This document shows positions 52,171 through 61,333 of a stretch of 64,000 nt of DNA, piece by piece (within the stretch, counting starts at the first letter, position 1; every line of letters starts with the position of its first letter). This stretch comes from CS4-C045 sp963844115 (GTDB lineage Bacteria; Planctomycetota; Planctomycetia; Pirellulales; UBA7805). The stretch is taken from positions 1-64,000 of the forward strand of contig CAWJNN010000065.1 of NCBI GenBank assembly GCA_963844115.1. The letters run 5' to 3'. Below the pieces are notes generated by a model. The model was not told the origin of the DNA, made no database searches, and saw only the letters and a list, made by a program, of their open reading frames with translations. A program made the position numbers and the translations under genes.

Positions 52171-52371
52171 GAGAGGTTAGAGGTGGGAGGTTAGTGGATA
52201 GAGGGTAGAGGATAGAGGGAAGAGCGTGGAAAGCGGTCGATGGAAGGCTGAGCGCAGGACTTGCAATATCATTCTAGCGGCGTTCAGAGTGACAGAGGAG
52301 GCCCTCGCCGTCCGTGGCTCGGTTACTACCCTGTCCCCTAACCTCTAACCTCTTCCCTCTACCCTCTATTT
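52171..52371. repeat. Inverted heptamer arrays (GAGGTTA / TAACCTC) in a divergent promoter gap
   Basis: 52173-52224 reads GAGGTTA, GAGGTGG, GAGGTTA, GTGGATA, GAGGGTA, GAGGATA, GAGGGAA. 52337-52370 reads TAACCTC, TAACCTC, TTCCCTC, TACCCTC, the complementary class. The blocks lie just before the start codons of purB (minus) and the ECF sigma gene (plus), so they sit where ribosome-binding and promoter sequences would be expected. Confidence 0.85.
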
Positions 52372-52389
52372 TCGACGATACTGACCTGC

Positions 52390-53022
52390 ATGTGGCCCGA
52401 CTCGGAACAGACACAGGAATTGATGGCTCAAGCCAAAGAAGGCGACCAGGTGGCGGTCAATCGTTTATTCGAACGTCATCGCGAAGCGGTTCGGCGTATG
52501 ATCAGCCTGCGGATGGATCGCCGAATGCAACAGCGCGTCGACGCCAGCGACATCGTGCAGGACGTCCTGATCGATGCCAATCGACGTTTGGCCGAGTACT
52601 TGGAAGACCCCGCGATGCCGTTCCATCTTTGGCTGCGGCAGATGGCCCAGGACCGGCTGATCGACGCACATCGGCGCCATCGGGTGGCGGCGAAACGATC
52701 GGTTGATCGCGAACAACGGCTCGTGGCTCGGCATCACCTGGATCAATCCACGCTGGAACTGGCTGCTCAACTATGCGCTGGCGGAAAGACACCGGCGGCG
52801 GCCGCGGAATGGAACGAACTGCAAGTCTTATTTCGCGCGGCACTTGATCAGCTTGACGAACATGATCGAGAGGTTGTCCTGATGCGCCACTTCGAAAAGT
52901 TGTCAAACAGCGAAGTGGCTGAGGCACTGGGGTTATCGCCACCAGCGGCAAGTATGCGATATTTGCGAGCCGTGCGACGGCTGCGTGAGATACTTGCCAG
53001 CGAACAGTCCAGCTATCGATGA
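52390..53022 (+). CDS. ECF-type RNA polymerase sigma factor, planctomycete subgroup
   Basis: The 210-residue product has region 2 (LFERHREAVRRMISLRMDRRMQQRVDASDIVQDVLIDANRRL, FHLWLRQMAQDRLIDAHRRH) and region 4 (LDEHDREVVLMRHFEKLSNSEVAEALGLSPPAASMRYLRAVRRLREIL). The DASDIVQDV and LRxxAxxRLIDxHRRH patterns are those of the planctomycete group that lacks a normal anti-sigma and is paired with a protein kinase. Its stop overlaps the kinase start by four bases (ATGA), so control by that kinase is likely. Confidence 0.93.
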   Translation: MWPDSEQTQELMAQAKEGDQVAVNRLFERHREAVRRMISLRMDRRMQQRVDASDIVQDVLIDANRRLAEYLEDPAMPFHLWLRQMAQDRLIDAHRRHRVAAKRSVDREQRLVARHHLDQSTLELAAQLCAGGKTPAAAAEWNELQVLFRAALDQLDEHDREVVLMRHFEKLSNSEVAEALGLSPPAASMRYLRAVRRLREILASEQSSYR

Positions 53023-54686
53023 CCACCGAACATTCACCCGATCCGGAATCTAAAAAAGATCAGCAGCTGGCATCCGCACTGGAAAGACTATTGGATGCCC
53101 AGTTGCGGGGCGGCGAAGTCGATGTCGAATCGGAGGTCGCTGACCGTCCGGAGTTGGCAAACGAATTACGCCAACTTTGGGCGGCGGTCCAGGTTGCCGA
53201 TGTGTGCGCCCTCTCCTGGACAGACTCCGTCATTCCTCCGGAGGAAGCGTTGGGAGCGCCTCGTGAGCTTCCCTGTCAGTTTGGCGATTACGAACTTTTG
53301 GAAGAAATCGGTCGCGGCGGAATGGGCGTCGTCTACAAGGCGTGGCAATCCAGCCTGGAGCGAACGGTCGCCTTGAAGATGATGCTGCGCGGCGAGCTGG
53401 CGTCGAGCGACGATTTATCGCGTTTTCGCAGCGAAGCGGAGGCGGCCGCTGGCCTGAATCACCGCGGGATCGTTCCCGTTTACGAAGTGGGGCAACACGA
53501 TGGCCACGCGTATTTCAGTATGCAGTACATCGAGGGGCTGGACCTCGCGGAGCGTCTGGCCGATGGTCCCATGCTGTCACGCGATGCCGCCGCGATTCTG
53601 GCCAGTGTCGCTCGTGCAGTCCACGCGGCGCATCTGCGCGGCATTCTGCATCGCGACGTCAAGCCGTCAAACATCCTCCTGGATGACGATGGCGAACCGC
53701 ACGTGACCGACTTCGGGCTGGCCAAGCGAATCTCGGCGCAACAAAGTTTGACGCAGACCGGGGCCATTCTGGGAACGCCCAGTTTTTTGGCACCCGAACA
53801 GGCTGGCGGAAATCGCGGCGAGATCGGGCCGGCTACCGATGTCTATGGCTTGGGGGCGGTTCTCTACCAAATGCTGACCGGCCGTCCACCGTTTCAGGCA
53901 GCGACTCCGTTGGACACGATTCTTCTGGTCCTGGAACAAGACCCTCTGCCCCCGCGGCTGTTGAATCCACTCGCGGACCGGGAACTGGAACTTATCGCGT
54001 TGCGGTGTCTTCAGAAGCCGATCGAACTTCGCTACGGCAGCGCCAACGCGCTGGCGAACGATCTGAAGGCCTATCTGGAAGGCAACCCGATCAGCGCTCG
54101 AAGTGGCAAGTTCAGTGCCGTCATGGCCCGCTGGTTTCGGGAGACCCATCACGTCTCGATTCTGGAGAACTGGGGCCTGTTGTGGATGTGGCACGCCGTC
54201 GTCTTGCTGGCGTTATGCATCCTGACGAATGTCATGCATCGACGAGGATTCGAAGAACCGGCTGCGTATCTGGTGCTGTGGGGTGGTGGTCTCGCGGTCT
54301 GGGCCCCGATCTTCTGGGCCATTCGCCGCCGCGCCGGTCCTGTAATGTTCGTCGAACGACAGGTTGCTCACGTCTGGGGTGGCAGCGTGATCGCGAGCGT
54401 TGGACTGTTCGCGATCGAATGGATTTTGGGTCTTCAGGTTTTGACACTCTCCCCCGTTTTAGGATTGATCAACGGCATCGTATTTACAGTGAAGGCAGGC
54501 ATTCTTTCCGGAGAATTCTATATCCACGCAGCCGTCTTATTTCTGACGGCCGCCGTGATGGCCGTACTGCAGAGGAACGGGAGCGACTTGGGCATCTCCC
54601 TGTTCGGCGTCGTTTCGGCCGCCGTGTTTTTCCTGCCGGGCTGGAAATACCATCGCCGCCGCATCGACGCTCAGAATCGCGCCTAA
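53019..54686 (+). CDS. Membrane-anchored Ser/Thr protein kinase paired with the ECF sigma factor
   Basis: The 555-residue product has an N-terminal segment with DVESEVADRPELANELRQLW, a Hanks kinase from about residue 86 to 350 (FGDYELLEEIGRGGMGVVYKAW, VALKMML, HRDVKPSNILLDDDG, VTDFGLAKR, GTPSFLAPEQAGG, DVYGLGAVLYQMLTGRPPF), and a C-terminal part with about six membrane helices (LLWMWHAVVLLALCILTNV onward). All catalytic residues are present. Such kinases in planctomycetes are proposed to gate their partner sigma factors by phosphorylation. Confidence 0.93.
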   Translation: MTTEHSPDPESKKDQQLASALERLLDAQLRGGEVDVESEVADRPELANELRQLWAAVQVADVCALSWTDSVIPPEEALGAPRELPCQFGDYELLEEIGRGGMGVVYKAWQSSLERTVALKMMLRGELASSDDLSRFRSEAEAAAGLNHRGIVPVYEVGQHDGHAYFSMQYIEGLDLAERLADGPMLSRDAAAILASVARAVHAAHLRGILHRDVKPSNILLDDDGEPHVTDFGLAKRISAQQSLTQTGAILGTPSFLAPEQAGGNRGEIGPATDVYGLGAVLYQMLTGRPPFQAATPLDTILLVLEQDPLPPRLLNPLADRELELIALRCLQKPIELRYGSANALANDLKAYLEGNPISARSGKFSAVMARWFRETHHVSILENWGLLWMWHAVVLLALCILTNVMHRRGFEEPAAYLVLWGGGLAVWAPIFWAIRRRAGPVMFVERQVAHVWGGSVIASVGLFAIEWILGLQVLTLSPVLGLINGIVFTVKAGILSGEFYIHAAVLFLTAAVMAVLQRNGSDLGISLFGVVSAAVFFLPGWKYHRRRIDAQNRA

Positions 54687-54759
54687 TCAAAGAGCGGAAC
54701 TGCGCGGAACTGCGCGGACTGAGCGGCACACTGCGCCTATAGAGCGACGCGCATCAATC

Positions 54760-54824
54760 GTTTAACGCCCAGCCGCAGGCGCCGGCACATTCGGAATGCC
54801 GGCGCCTGCGGCTGGGCGTTAAAC
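54760..54824. repeat. 28-bp perfect palindrome after the kinase gene
   Basis: 54760-54787 pairs perfectly with 54797-54824 around a nine-base loop; the stem contains AACGCCCAGCCGCAGGCG. It has no T run, so it is a strong RNA hairpin or cruciform rather than a standard terminator. It lies about 75 bases after the kinase stop and may protect or end the transcript. Confidence 0.9.
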
Positions 54825-55220
54825 CAAGTGCTCAAAAAACGTCGTCGCAGTGATCAGCGATGAGACTGGCCCGCGCCGGCGAACGGGAATTGTTGCATTC
54901 GCGATACAATAGTAGCCAAGAAACGGCCTAACGCCCGAATCCTCTTGCGGGTGGAAGACCGCGTTCTTCACGTCGCTCGTTCAACTGTCGACGGTATTCC
55001 ATTCAATCAATGTAAAGGCGGATCGAACGCGCATGGACGAAGTTCCAAAGTGTCGCTGCGGGAATCCTAGTCAACCTAGCAGCAACAACGATCGGTTACC
55101 GCAGCGTCTGGCAAACCTTACGGTTCCGAAAAGTTCCAGAAGTAGCTACACGACTGCGGCTCGGGCCGTCGCACATTATCCCGATTTTGACCACTGCCTG
55201 GCAATTCCGGCTGAACAAAG
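54825..55220. other. Gap without a recognisable gene
   Basis: A short plus-strand frame from 55033 to 55296 overlaps the YndJ-like gene and has no family resemblance. I see no promoter or RNA gene here. Confidence 0.4.
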
Positions 55221-56231
55221 TCATCCATCGTTGTTTGTGGTTCGGTACGGGCTGCCGCCGCCCAAGGATACCGCCAGCATGCCGATCAGGGCATAGCCGA
55301 ACGCCAAGGTCGCACCGTGTAGCCGTATCATCGTGGGAACGTCCAGCCACCCGCCACCAGAATAGGCCTCTCGGCCTTGCAACGAACCGACGTATTCCCC
55401 TACGGCGTATCCCATGGCCAATCCCATTCCGCACAGCAGTGCGACTGCACTGAATGCGAGCAGCGACATGACGTCAGCTTGCGAGGTTTCGCTGAAGGCG
55501 ACTTTCAATTGAAGGATGCCAGCGGTCGCCGCAAACCACGCCACGCCAACGGCAGTTGTCACCTCCAGCAACGGCGACCACGTAATCCCGACGGCTAGCA
55601 GAAGCGTAAGGGCGGCCAGGACCGGCACGACAGTTTCTGCCAGCCGACTCTTCAAGCATGCGACCACGTGTCCAGCGATAATCGGTAACGCGAATCCCGC
55701 GAAATGAAAATGGACGGCGGTCAGCTCCGCAATCACCGGCGGAAAGCTGCCCGGCCACGCTCCCCATCGCCACATTCCGACCCAGGCACCACCGATCGCG
55801 ATCAGCACCAGCCCGATATCGAATGCAAGTTGATGTGCGGCGGTGAACTTTTCGGCCCGCGCGACAAAGCGTCGCAGACCGGCCGCTGCAAGAATCGCCG
55901 TCACAGCTATCCAGGGAACGGTCAGCACGAGAGACAGCGACCCGACCGGAACCATACTGGCAGCGACCAGGGCGAGCGCCGCCGGGAGGCTGCAACGCAG
56001 CGCAATTTGTAGTAAACGTTGCGCGGCCCGGTCTGTCGTCTGTCGCAGGATGAGTTGAACCCCAAGAGGAACGATGACCAGCGCCGCCAATAGGAGGGCA
56101 GCGGTCGGCAGATCGGGTCGCCGCGCCAGCAGGAATACTCCAGCGACGACGGCCCCGCACCAGGCCGAATCGGCCAACCGTTTGGACCTCAAGACTTTAC
56201 TCGTGCGCCGTTCGGATGAACCATTCGTCAC
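55221..56231 (-). CDS. YndJ-like multi-pass membrane protein
   Basis: The 336-residue product has about nine membrane segments. It shows the YndJ pattern ELTAVHFHFAGFALPIIAGHV (His residues in a membrane helix), IAIGGAWVGMWRWGAWPGSFPP, and, near the end, PTMIRLHGATLAFGYALIGMLA. The two His-bearing helices suggest a buried metal or haem site, but no function is established. It overlaps the preceding DUF1990 gene by four bases; the same pairing is seen in Bacillus (yndH/yndJ), which supports a joint role. Confidence 0.8.
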   Translation of the reverse strand: MTNGSSERRTSKVLRSKRLADSAWCGAVVAGVFLLARRPDLPTAALLLAALVIVPLGVQLILRQTTDRAAQRLLQIALRCSLPAALALVAASMVPVGSLSLVLTVPWIAVTAILAAAGLRRFVARAEKFTAAHQLAFDIGLVLIAIGGAWVGMWRWGAWPGSFPPVIAELTAVHFHFAGFALPIIAGHVVACLKSRLAETVVPVLAALTLLLAVGITWSPLLEVTTAVGVAWFAATAGILQLKVAFSETSQADVMSLLAFSAVALLCGMGLAMGYAVGEYVGSLQGREAYSGGGWLDVPTMIRLHGATLAFGYALIGMLAVSLGGGSPYRTTNNDG

Positions 56232-56920
56232 CGGTTGGATTCTCCCGCTTCATGGTCGCGGGTCACCGGACGGCTTGCGCTGTGGTGCAATTCTCTTGCG
56301 GCATTCTTCAACTCGTCGACTGCCAGCTGCATGGATCGAGCCGAACGCCTCGCGAAACGACGCTGGTAGTAACGCGCGACGGGCATGCCCAGCCACGTGA
56401 GCAGCGTCGCCGGACGGGAGAATGCTTTCAGGTCGTACCAGACGGTGTCGTCCTCCCGATTCCATTCGACCAGAAACCGTTCTTCGCCTCGTTCGACGTG
56501 ACCCGGCAAGGATCCGTAAGCAACGCCGAACCGCGTTGTGGCAGGGCGGTCGTCGCGGTTGGGTTCGCCGACGGGTTCGTCGACAGTGTAAACTATGCGG
56601 CAGGCCGCCAGCTTCCATAGTCCCAGAGCCTTAAGCAGCACGGCGGCCGTCGTTCCTTCTTTGATCGGTGTCGATCGCGGCCAGACCTCTGCCACATCGT
56701 CGGGGAATTGGCGCCACGCCTTCAAGGCGCTCTTCGCGGCGTCAAAGGTGTCCTGGCCGACTCCCAGAAACGTTCGGTAGTGGGCACCGTCATATCCGGC
56801 CGGATACGGCTCGTCACGGGTCGCGCCAATCAGATCGTATTCGTAACTGAAGGTAAGGTGACACTGTCCTTCGCGATAGCGATCGATCACCGACAGCGGG
56901 GGCTTGTGTCGAAAATACAT
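56228..56920 (-). CDS. DUF1990-family protein
   Basis: I used the ATG at 56920 (MYFRHKPPLSVIDRYREGQCHLTFSYEYD), because the frame upstream to 57166 overlaps the protease gene and looks non-coding. The 230-residue product carries the DUF1990 elements YRTFLGVGQDTFDAAKSALKAWRQFP, FGVAYGSLPGHVERGEERFLVEW and VWYDLKAFSRPATLLTWLGMPVARYYQRRF. The fold is SRPBCC-like; its role is unknown. It is coupled to the YndJ-like gene downstream. Confidence 0.85.
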   Translation of the reverse strand: MYFRHKPPLSVIDRYREGQCHLTFSYEYDLIGATRDEPYPAGYDGAHYRTFLGVGQDTFDAAKSALKAWRQFPDDVAEVWPRSTPIKEGTTAAVLLKALGLWKLAACRIVYTVDEPVGEPNRDDRPATTRFGVAYGSLPGHVERGEERFLVEWNREDDTVWYDLKAFSRPATLLTWLGMPVARYYQRRFARRSARSMQLAVDELKNAARELHHSASRPVTRDHEAGESNR

Positions 56921-56997
56921 CAGCGTGGAACCTCGGATGGTGAACCTATACCAAGGACCGGAATTGGCGAAGCGAATTAACCGCCGGGGGCAAACTG

Positions 56998-58182
56998 CTA
57001 TTCCGTTGCCATGGCCAGCCGTTCGGCAATCGGTGGGTGGCTGTGAAACAGGAATACTTCGACCGGATGAGGTTCTGGATCGTCCTTGTTTAACTTGGCA
57101 AGCTTCGTAAATGCCGAAATATAGGCTTCGTTCAAGTGCGTTCGGTCGAGCGCATAACGATCGCACTGCCGTTCGAAGAATCGTGTAACCATGTTCTTCA
57201 ACGGCTCGGTCAGCTGACTGAACACGGCAATGAAAAACAGCATCATCGGCAGGGTATAGACGGGGAAATCGTGATAGTTGAGCGACTGTCCGTGGGATCC
57301 CACCCAGGTATTGAAAAGTCGGTCACATAGCCAAAAGGCCACCAGCGAGTAGAGTCCGGCCATCACGATCGATTTCCAGATGTGGCGGTAGACATGGTGG
57401 CCGACTTCATGAGCGAATATGACTTCGATTTCATCAAGAGTGAACTTCTTCAACAGATTGTCGCCCATGATGACGCGTCGGGTGCGACCGAGACCGGCCA
57501 GCATTGCGTTGGCCTTCACGGTGTCGGCGCTCATGTTGATGCCGTAGACGCCCTGGATCGTGAGGCCGGTGCCCTCCGCCAGTTGTGCCATGCGACGATT
57601 CAGTTCGTCGGTGCGCTCGCCAGGCTCCAAGGGTTCAATCTTGTTAAACAGAGGAAGGATCAGAACGGGAGCAAGCTGACCCATTACGATCGTGATCAAG
57701 AAAAACGCCACCGCGGCGATGATCCACCACCAGGCTCCGGTTAACCAGATGACCCAGTACAAGCCGCAGATCAACAGCAGACTAAAGGTCATACCCAAGG
57801 CATGACTCTTGGCGTATTGCTTTAACCATCGACCGATCGTCTGACGCGACAAGCCGAATTGGTGTTCGAGGACAAAACCGCCATAGAACGCCAGGGGGAA
57901 GGAGATTATCGAGCCGAGCACGATCAGCAGTAACATCAGCGACGCCAGCCGAATCGTTTCCGGCCAATCGGCGCCGGGTACCCACTGCATCAGCCAACCC
58001 GCCGGCCCACCTAAGACGAACGCCATCACCGCTAAAAAGACCAGGTCGATGACTCGATCGACGATGTCGCAGGCGAGTTCGATCTGCCCTTTTCGTTTGG
58101 ACTCCGCCAGCTGTTCGGGCGTCATCTCGCCAGCATCGTCTGCCTCCGCTTCGTAGGCGGCCTGTGGTTGGTTATCGGTCAT
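56998..58182 (-). CDS. M48 family (Ste24-like) membrane zinc protease
   Basis: The 394-residue product has four membrane helices before the catalytic domain, the zinc motif HEVGHH at about residues 258-263, and the downstream Glu ligand in FERQCDRYAL. Order and length fit the CAAX-prenyl protease (Ste24) branch rather than HtpX. Members cleave membrane or misfolded proteins. The upstream region, including the first codons, lies in a heptamer array. It is followed by the DUF1990/YndJ pair on the same strand after 77 bases. Confidence 0.92.
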   Translation of the reverse strand: MTDNQPQAAYEAEADDAGEMTPEQLAESKRKGQIELACDIVDRVIDLVFLAVMAFVLGGPAGWLMQWVPGADWPETIRLASLMLLLIVLGSIISFPLAFYGGFVLEHQFGLSRQTIGRWLKQYAKSHALGMTFSLLLICGLYWVIWLTGAWWWIIAAVAFFLITIVMGQLAPVLILPLFNKIEPLEPGERTDELNRRMAQLAEGTGLTIQGVYGINMSADTVKANAMLAGLGRTRRVIMGDNLLKKFTLDEIEVIFAHEVGHHVYRHIWKSIVMAGLYSLVAFWLCDRLFNTWVGSHGQSLNYHDFPVYTLPMMLFFIAVFSQLTEPLKNMVTRFFERQCDRYALDRTHLNEAYISAFTKLAKLNKDDPEPHPVEVFLFHSHPPIAERLAMATE

Positions 58183-58219
58183 CGGTCGTCGCTTTTCGGT
58201 AATCGGTAATCGGTAATCA
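58173..58219. repeat. Heptamer array (TCGGTAA) over the start codon of the M48 gene
   Basis: Seven-base steps TCGGTCA, TCGGTCG, TCGCTTT, TCGGTAA, TCGGTAA, TCGGTAA cover the start codon of the protease gene (complement of 58180-58182) and its upstream leader. On the minus strand the unit is TTACCGA. No Shine-Dalgarno is present inside. Confidence 0.8.
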
Positions 58220-58227
58220 GTTCCTGA

Positions 58228-58896
58228 TCACCGCATCCTCGTCGCCCACGTCCAATGGCGATCGCTGGTGGTCTTTACACTGGCTGGATCGAATCCTAGT
58301 TCTTTAACGATGTCGCGCATTTCGTGCAGGGTGAGGGACGCGCGCAGCGAATCGTCAAAAAGACGTTGCTGCATTTCGTCTTCATCCCCGGCATAAGTAT
58401 TGACCAGGCGTCGTACGGCAGCATCGTCAGGCGGCCGCAGCAAGTCGCGGAAGAAGAGGACGCCGCCGGATGTCGTGACTCGGACCGCTTCCGCTAGCAC
58501 GGGGGCTGGATCCGGAATGTGGTGAACGATGCTGTTCGAAATCGTCGCGGCGAACTGACCTTCGTCAAACGGCAAATCTTTGGCATCGACGATTTGCAGA
58601 TCGATTCGATCGCTCAATCCTCCGCCGGAAACGTTCGCGCGCCCCAGTTCAATCATGCTCACCGACTGGTCGACGGCGAGCACGCGGCAGCGGCTAACGC
58701 GCGCGCAAAGTTCCATTGGGATCCGCGCGGTACCGGTTCCCAGATCCAAGACGGTGTCCCGCAAAGCGTCATTGCCGCAAAAGCGCAGCAGATCGGTCAC
58801 GAAGGCAGCGTTGACCGCCGCATGGTCCATCGCGTCGTACGCCGCCGCTTCGTCAGGCGTATCCATGACTTCCGGTTCAAGGACTCGACTTAACAT
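58228..58896 (-). CDS. Class I SAM-dependent methyltransferase
   Basis: The 222-residue product has motif I VLDLGTGTARIPMELC, the acidic end of strand 2 in VLAVDQSVSMIELG, motif II region IDLQIVDAKDLPFDEGQF and motif IV NSIVHHIPDPAPVLAEAVRV. The group is UbiE/COQ5-like, acting on an unknown small molecule. It precedes the M48 gene on the same strand by 45 bases of heptamer array. The first ATG is used. Confidence 0.88.
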   Translation of the reverse strand: MLSRVLEPEVMDTPDEAAAYDAMDHAAVNAAFVTDLLRFCGNDALRDTVLDLGTGTARIPMELCARVSRCRVLAVDQSVSMIELGRANVSGGGLSDRIDLQIVDAKDLPFDEGQFAATISNSIVHHIPDPAPVLAEAVRVTTSGGVLFFRDLLRPPDDAAVRRLVNTYAGDEDEMQQRLFDDSLRASLTLHEMRDIVKELGFDPASVKTTSDRHWTWATRMR

Positions 58897-59415
58897 GCCC
58901 GTTTTCTTTCAATTGGAGCGGCTTGGTTGTGTACACAGGATCTGGCGGCGTCTCATGGTTTCGCATGTCTGAGCTAGCATGATCCAGTGGTGTATCAGAT
59001 TCGGACACTGTCGTATCAAGTCGACTGCAACTTTAGGGAAATATCTTCCAAAAATGGCTGCGATCAAAGCGGGGTCCCGGCCTTGAGACATACAAACGGC
59101 AGTTTTTTCAAAGTGCTTGTCATCAATAGTTTACGTCCGATCGAGGGCCGCTTTGGAAAAGGTTTCTCGATCTGTGACAACTAGTTAGGTATGGCAGTTG
59201 CAATGATCTTTGGATGGCGAGTTCGGCCTGCCAAAATAAATGAACAATAGTGGCTGAGGCCAGCCTTTCGTCAATCTTGTCTGCAAGCAAAATCTGCTAA
59301 GATACGCCTAAGTAGTTGATTGAACCTTGCTTAGGTCGCTTCGGGAAGACCGGTTGGTCAATGGGAGCGAACGAAAAAGGTTCGAACACTACTGCACACT
59401 GGGACGTAAGCAAGG
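58897..59415. other. Divergent gap before the second ECF gene
   Basis: The gap is AT-richer than its neighbours. A short inverted repeat CCTAAG...CTTAGG at 59307-59335 lies about 80 bases before the sigma gene and could be part of its promoter; nothing else is recognised. Confidence 0.4.
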
Positions 59416-60078
59416 ATGACTACCATCGTTGAACAAAGCGTTGAACAAAGACGGATTGGGAAACGAATGACCGGTGAGTCCGGCCAGGCGAGCGATGAGC
59501 AATTATTGCTCGGCTATTGCGAGACCGGTGATCGCGAACAATTCGAGCAGCTTGTGCAACGCTACGAACGTGAACTTTACAGCTATCTTCGCCGCTATTT
59601 GGGCAATGCCGAAATGGCAGAGGATGCCTTCCAATGCTCTTTCTTGCAAGTTCATTTGAAATGTGATCAGTTTCAAGAGGGGCGACGTTTCCGTCCGTGG
59701 TTGTACACCATCGCAACAAACCAGGCCATCGACCTGCAGAGACGCAATCGGCGGCATCGAATAGCCAGTCTGGACACTAGTAGTCGCACAAGCGGCGATG
59801 ACCAGCTGGGAGCCTTGATTGATCTGCTGCAGAGCCGCGAGGAATCGCCGTTTACAAGTGTTGAACTCGACGAACAAAAACGATGGATACGTCGTACCGT
59901 TGAAGAGTTGCCCGATCCACTACGGGCCGCGGTGGTTCTCGTTTACTACCAGGGACTCAAATACCGCGAAGCCGCTGACGTGCTTTCAATTCCTGTTGGA
60001 ACAGTGAAGAGTCGATTGCACACTGCGCTTCTCAAGCTGAATCAAGCTTGGCTGAAGTCCCAGGCTCAACACAATTAG
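59416..60078 (+). CDS. ECF-type RNA polymerase sigma factor
   Basis: The 220-residue product has region 2 (FEQLVQRYERELYSYLRRYLGNAEMAEDAFQCSFLQVHLKCDQFQEGRRFRPWLYTIATNQAIDLQRRNRR) and region 4 (LPDPLRAAVVLVYYQGLKYREAADVLSIPVGTVKSRLHTALLKL). It is followed after 25 bases by a membrane protein with an anti-sigma-like N-terminus, the typical arrangement for an ECF and its regulator. The in-frame ATG at 59467 is another possible start. Confidence 0.93.
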   Translation: MTTIVEQSVEQRRIGKRMTGESGQASDEQLLLGYCETGDREQFEQLVQRYERELYSYLRRYLGNAEMAEDAFQCSFLQVHLKCDQFQEGRRFRPWLYTIATNQAIDLQRRNRRHRIASLDTSSRTSGDDQLGALIDLLQSREESPFTSVELDEQKRWIRRTVEELPDPLRAAVVLVYYQGLKYREAADVLSIPVGTVKSRLHTALLKLNQAWLKSQAQHN

Positions 60079-60103
60079 AAAGACTCAGGAGATTGTTAAG
60101 GTA

Positions 60104-61111
60104 ATGCGACACGAACTGGTCGGTTACGTGCTGGGGGCGCTGGACGACGCCGAAAAGCAACAGGTGGAAGATTATCTATCGAAGGACGGCGATCTCGACG
60201 CCGATCTGCAACTCTTGCGGAAAAGCGTGGAGCCTTTGGGTTGCGACAACCAACATATTGATCCGCCTTCGGGACTCGCCCAGAGGACCTGCGAGTATAT
60301 CGAACAACAGCGTTTGGACGTTGCGAAACGACATTCGAGACGACACGAGACTAGCGACTCCTTCGAGACTGAATTTGACGCGACCGGCGGTCATCGATGG
60401 ACTCTGGTCGACATAGCCGTCGCTGCCGGGATCGTGATCGTGCTGGGGATGCTGGTTCTACCGGCAGTGAATCACAGCCGTCTGAACGCGCAAATCGCCG
60501 TCTGTCAGAACAAGCTGCGAGAAATTGGTACCGCCCTGAACGATTACGGAAAGAATCGCCACGGTACACTACCGGAGATCCCACAGTCTGGTCGCCTCGC
60601 CGTGGCCGGCATCTACGCTCCGAAGCTGCTCGAGGCAGGGCTCGTCAGCGATCCTGAGCTGTTCGTCTGCGACAGCAATCAAGGTCGATGCCAGAAGCAG
60701 GCAGAGCGCATTCCGCCGAACTGGGGAAATCTAGTGACGCTGGCGGAGAGCAACGGAGACGCGCTAGACAAGGTATTGTCGTCGATGGGCGGCAGTTACG
60801 GCTACAATCTGGGTTACGTCTCCGACGGCAAATATCACACGGGCTCGTTGGGCCGCCGCAGCCGCCCGCACTATGCCCTCATGGCGGATTCTCCCTGTCC
60901 GAACCGCGGATACATCCAAAGCAGCAATCACGCCGGTAACGGTCAGAACGTGCTGTTTGAGGATCTACACGTCGGCTACCTGTCCAGCTGTCAAACGCCC
61001 GACTGTCGCGACAACTTCTACCGCAACGACGAAGACGCTATCGCGGCCGGCACGCACGAAGACGATGCCGTCGTTGGATGCAGTACGGCCAGCCCTCTTA
61101 GTTCGAAATAG
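60104..61111 (+). CDS. Candidate anti-sigma factor with a pseudopilin-like C-terminal part
   Basis: Residues 1-70 resemble the cytoplasmic anti-sigma segment (HELVGYVLGALDDAEKQQVEDYLSKDGDLDADLQLLRKSVEPL) without the zinc-binding His/Cys set. One membrane helix at about 101-121 is followed by SRLNAQIAVCQNKLREIGTALNDYGKNRHGTLPEIP, the pattern of the N-terminal helix of DUF1559-type pseudopilins. The rest (to 335) is extracytoplasmic, Cys-containing and strand-rich, with HYALMADSPCPNRG and NHAGNGQNVLFEDLHVGY as in DUF1559 proteins. AGGAG precedes the ATG. It may sense an envelope signal for the ECF factor. Confidence 0.75.
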   Translation: MRHELVGYVLGALDDAEKQQVEDYLSKDGDLDADLQLLRKSVEPLGCDNQHIDPPSGLAQRTCEYIEQQRLDVAKRHSRRHETSDSFETEFDATGGHRWTLVDIAVAAGIVIVLGMLVLPAVNHSRLNAQIAVCQNKLREIGTALNDYGKNRHGTLPEIPQSGRLAVAGIYAPKLLEAGLVSDPELFVCDSNQGRCQKQAERIPPNWGNLVTLAESNGDALDKVLSSMGGSYGYNLGYVSDGKYHTGSLGRRSRPHYALMADSPCPNRGYIQSSNHAGNGQNVLFEDLHVGYLSSCQTPDCRDNFYRNDEDAIAAGTHEDDAVVGCSTASPLSSK

Positions 61112-61333
61112 CTGGGCGATGTCGCGGGTCATTTGCGAGACCCAACGTTGATTTATCGCCTCATGCCCTTCCGTACGCTCAGACAGCAGCAAATTACTTT
61201 TCGCCGTAAGGTCATTCTATCGACGACCTTCTGTTGTCCGAGCGGATCGCCGCTGGATATCCGGGACAACGGCACCCGCTTTGCCTCAGTATCTATCCGA
61301 ACCCCGCTGTTCGGATACTCTCCGTCCCCAAAC

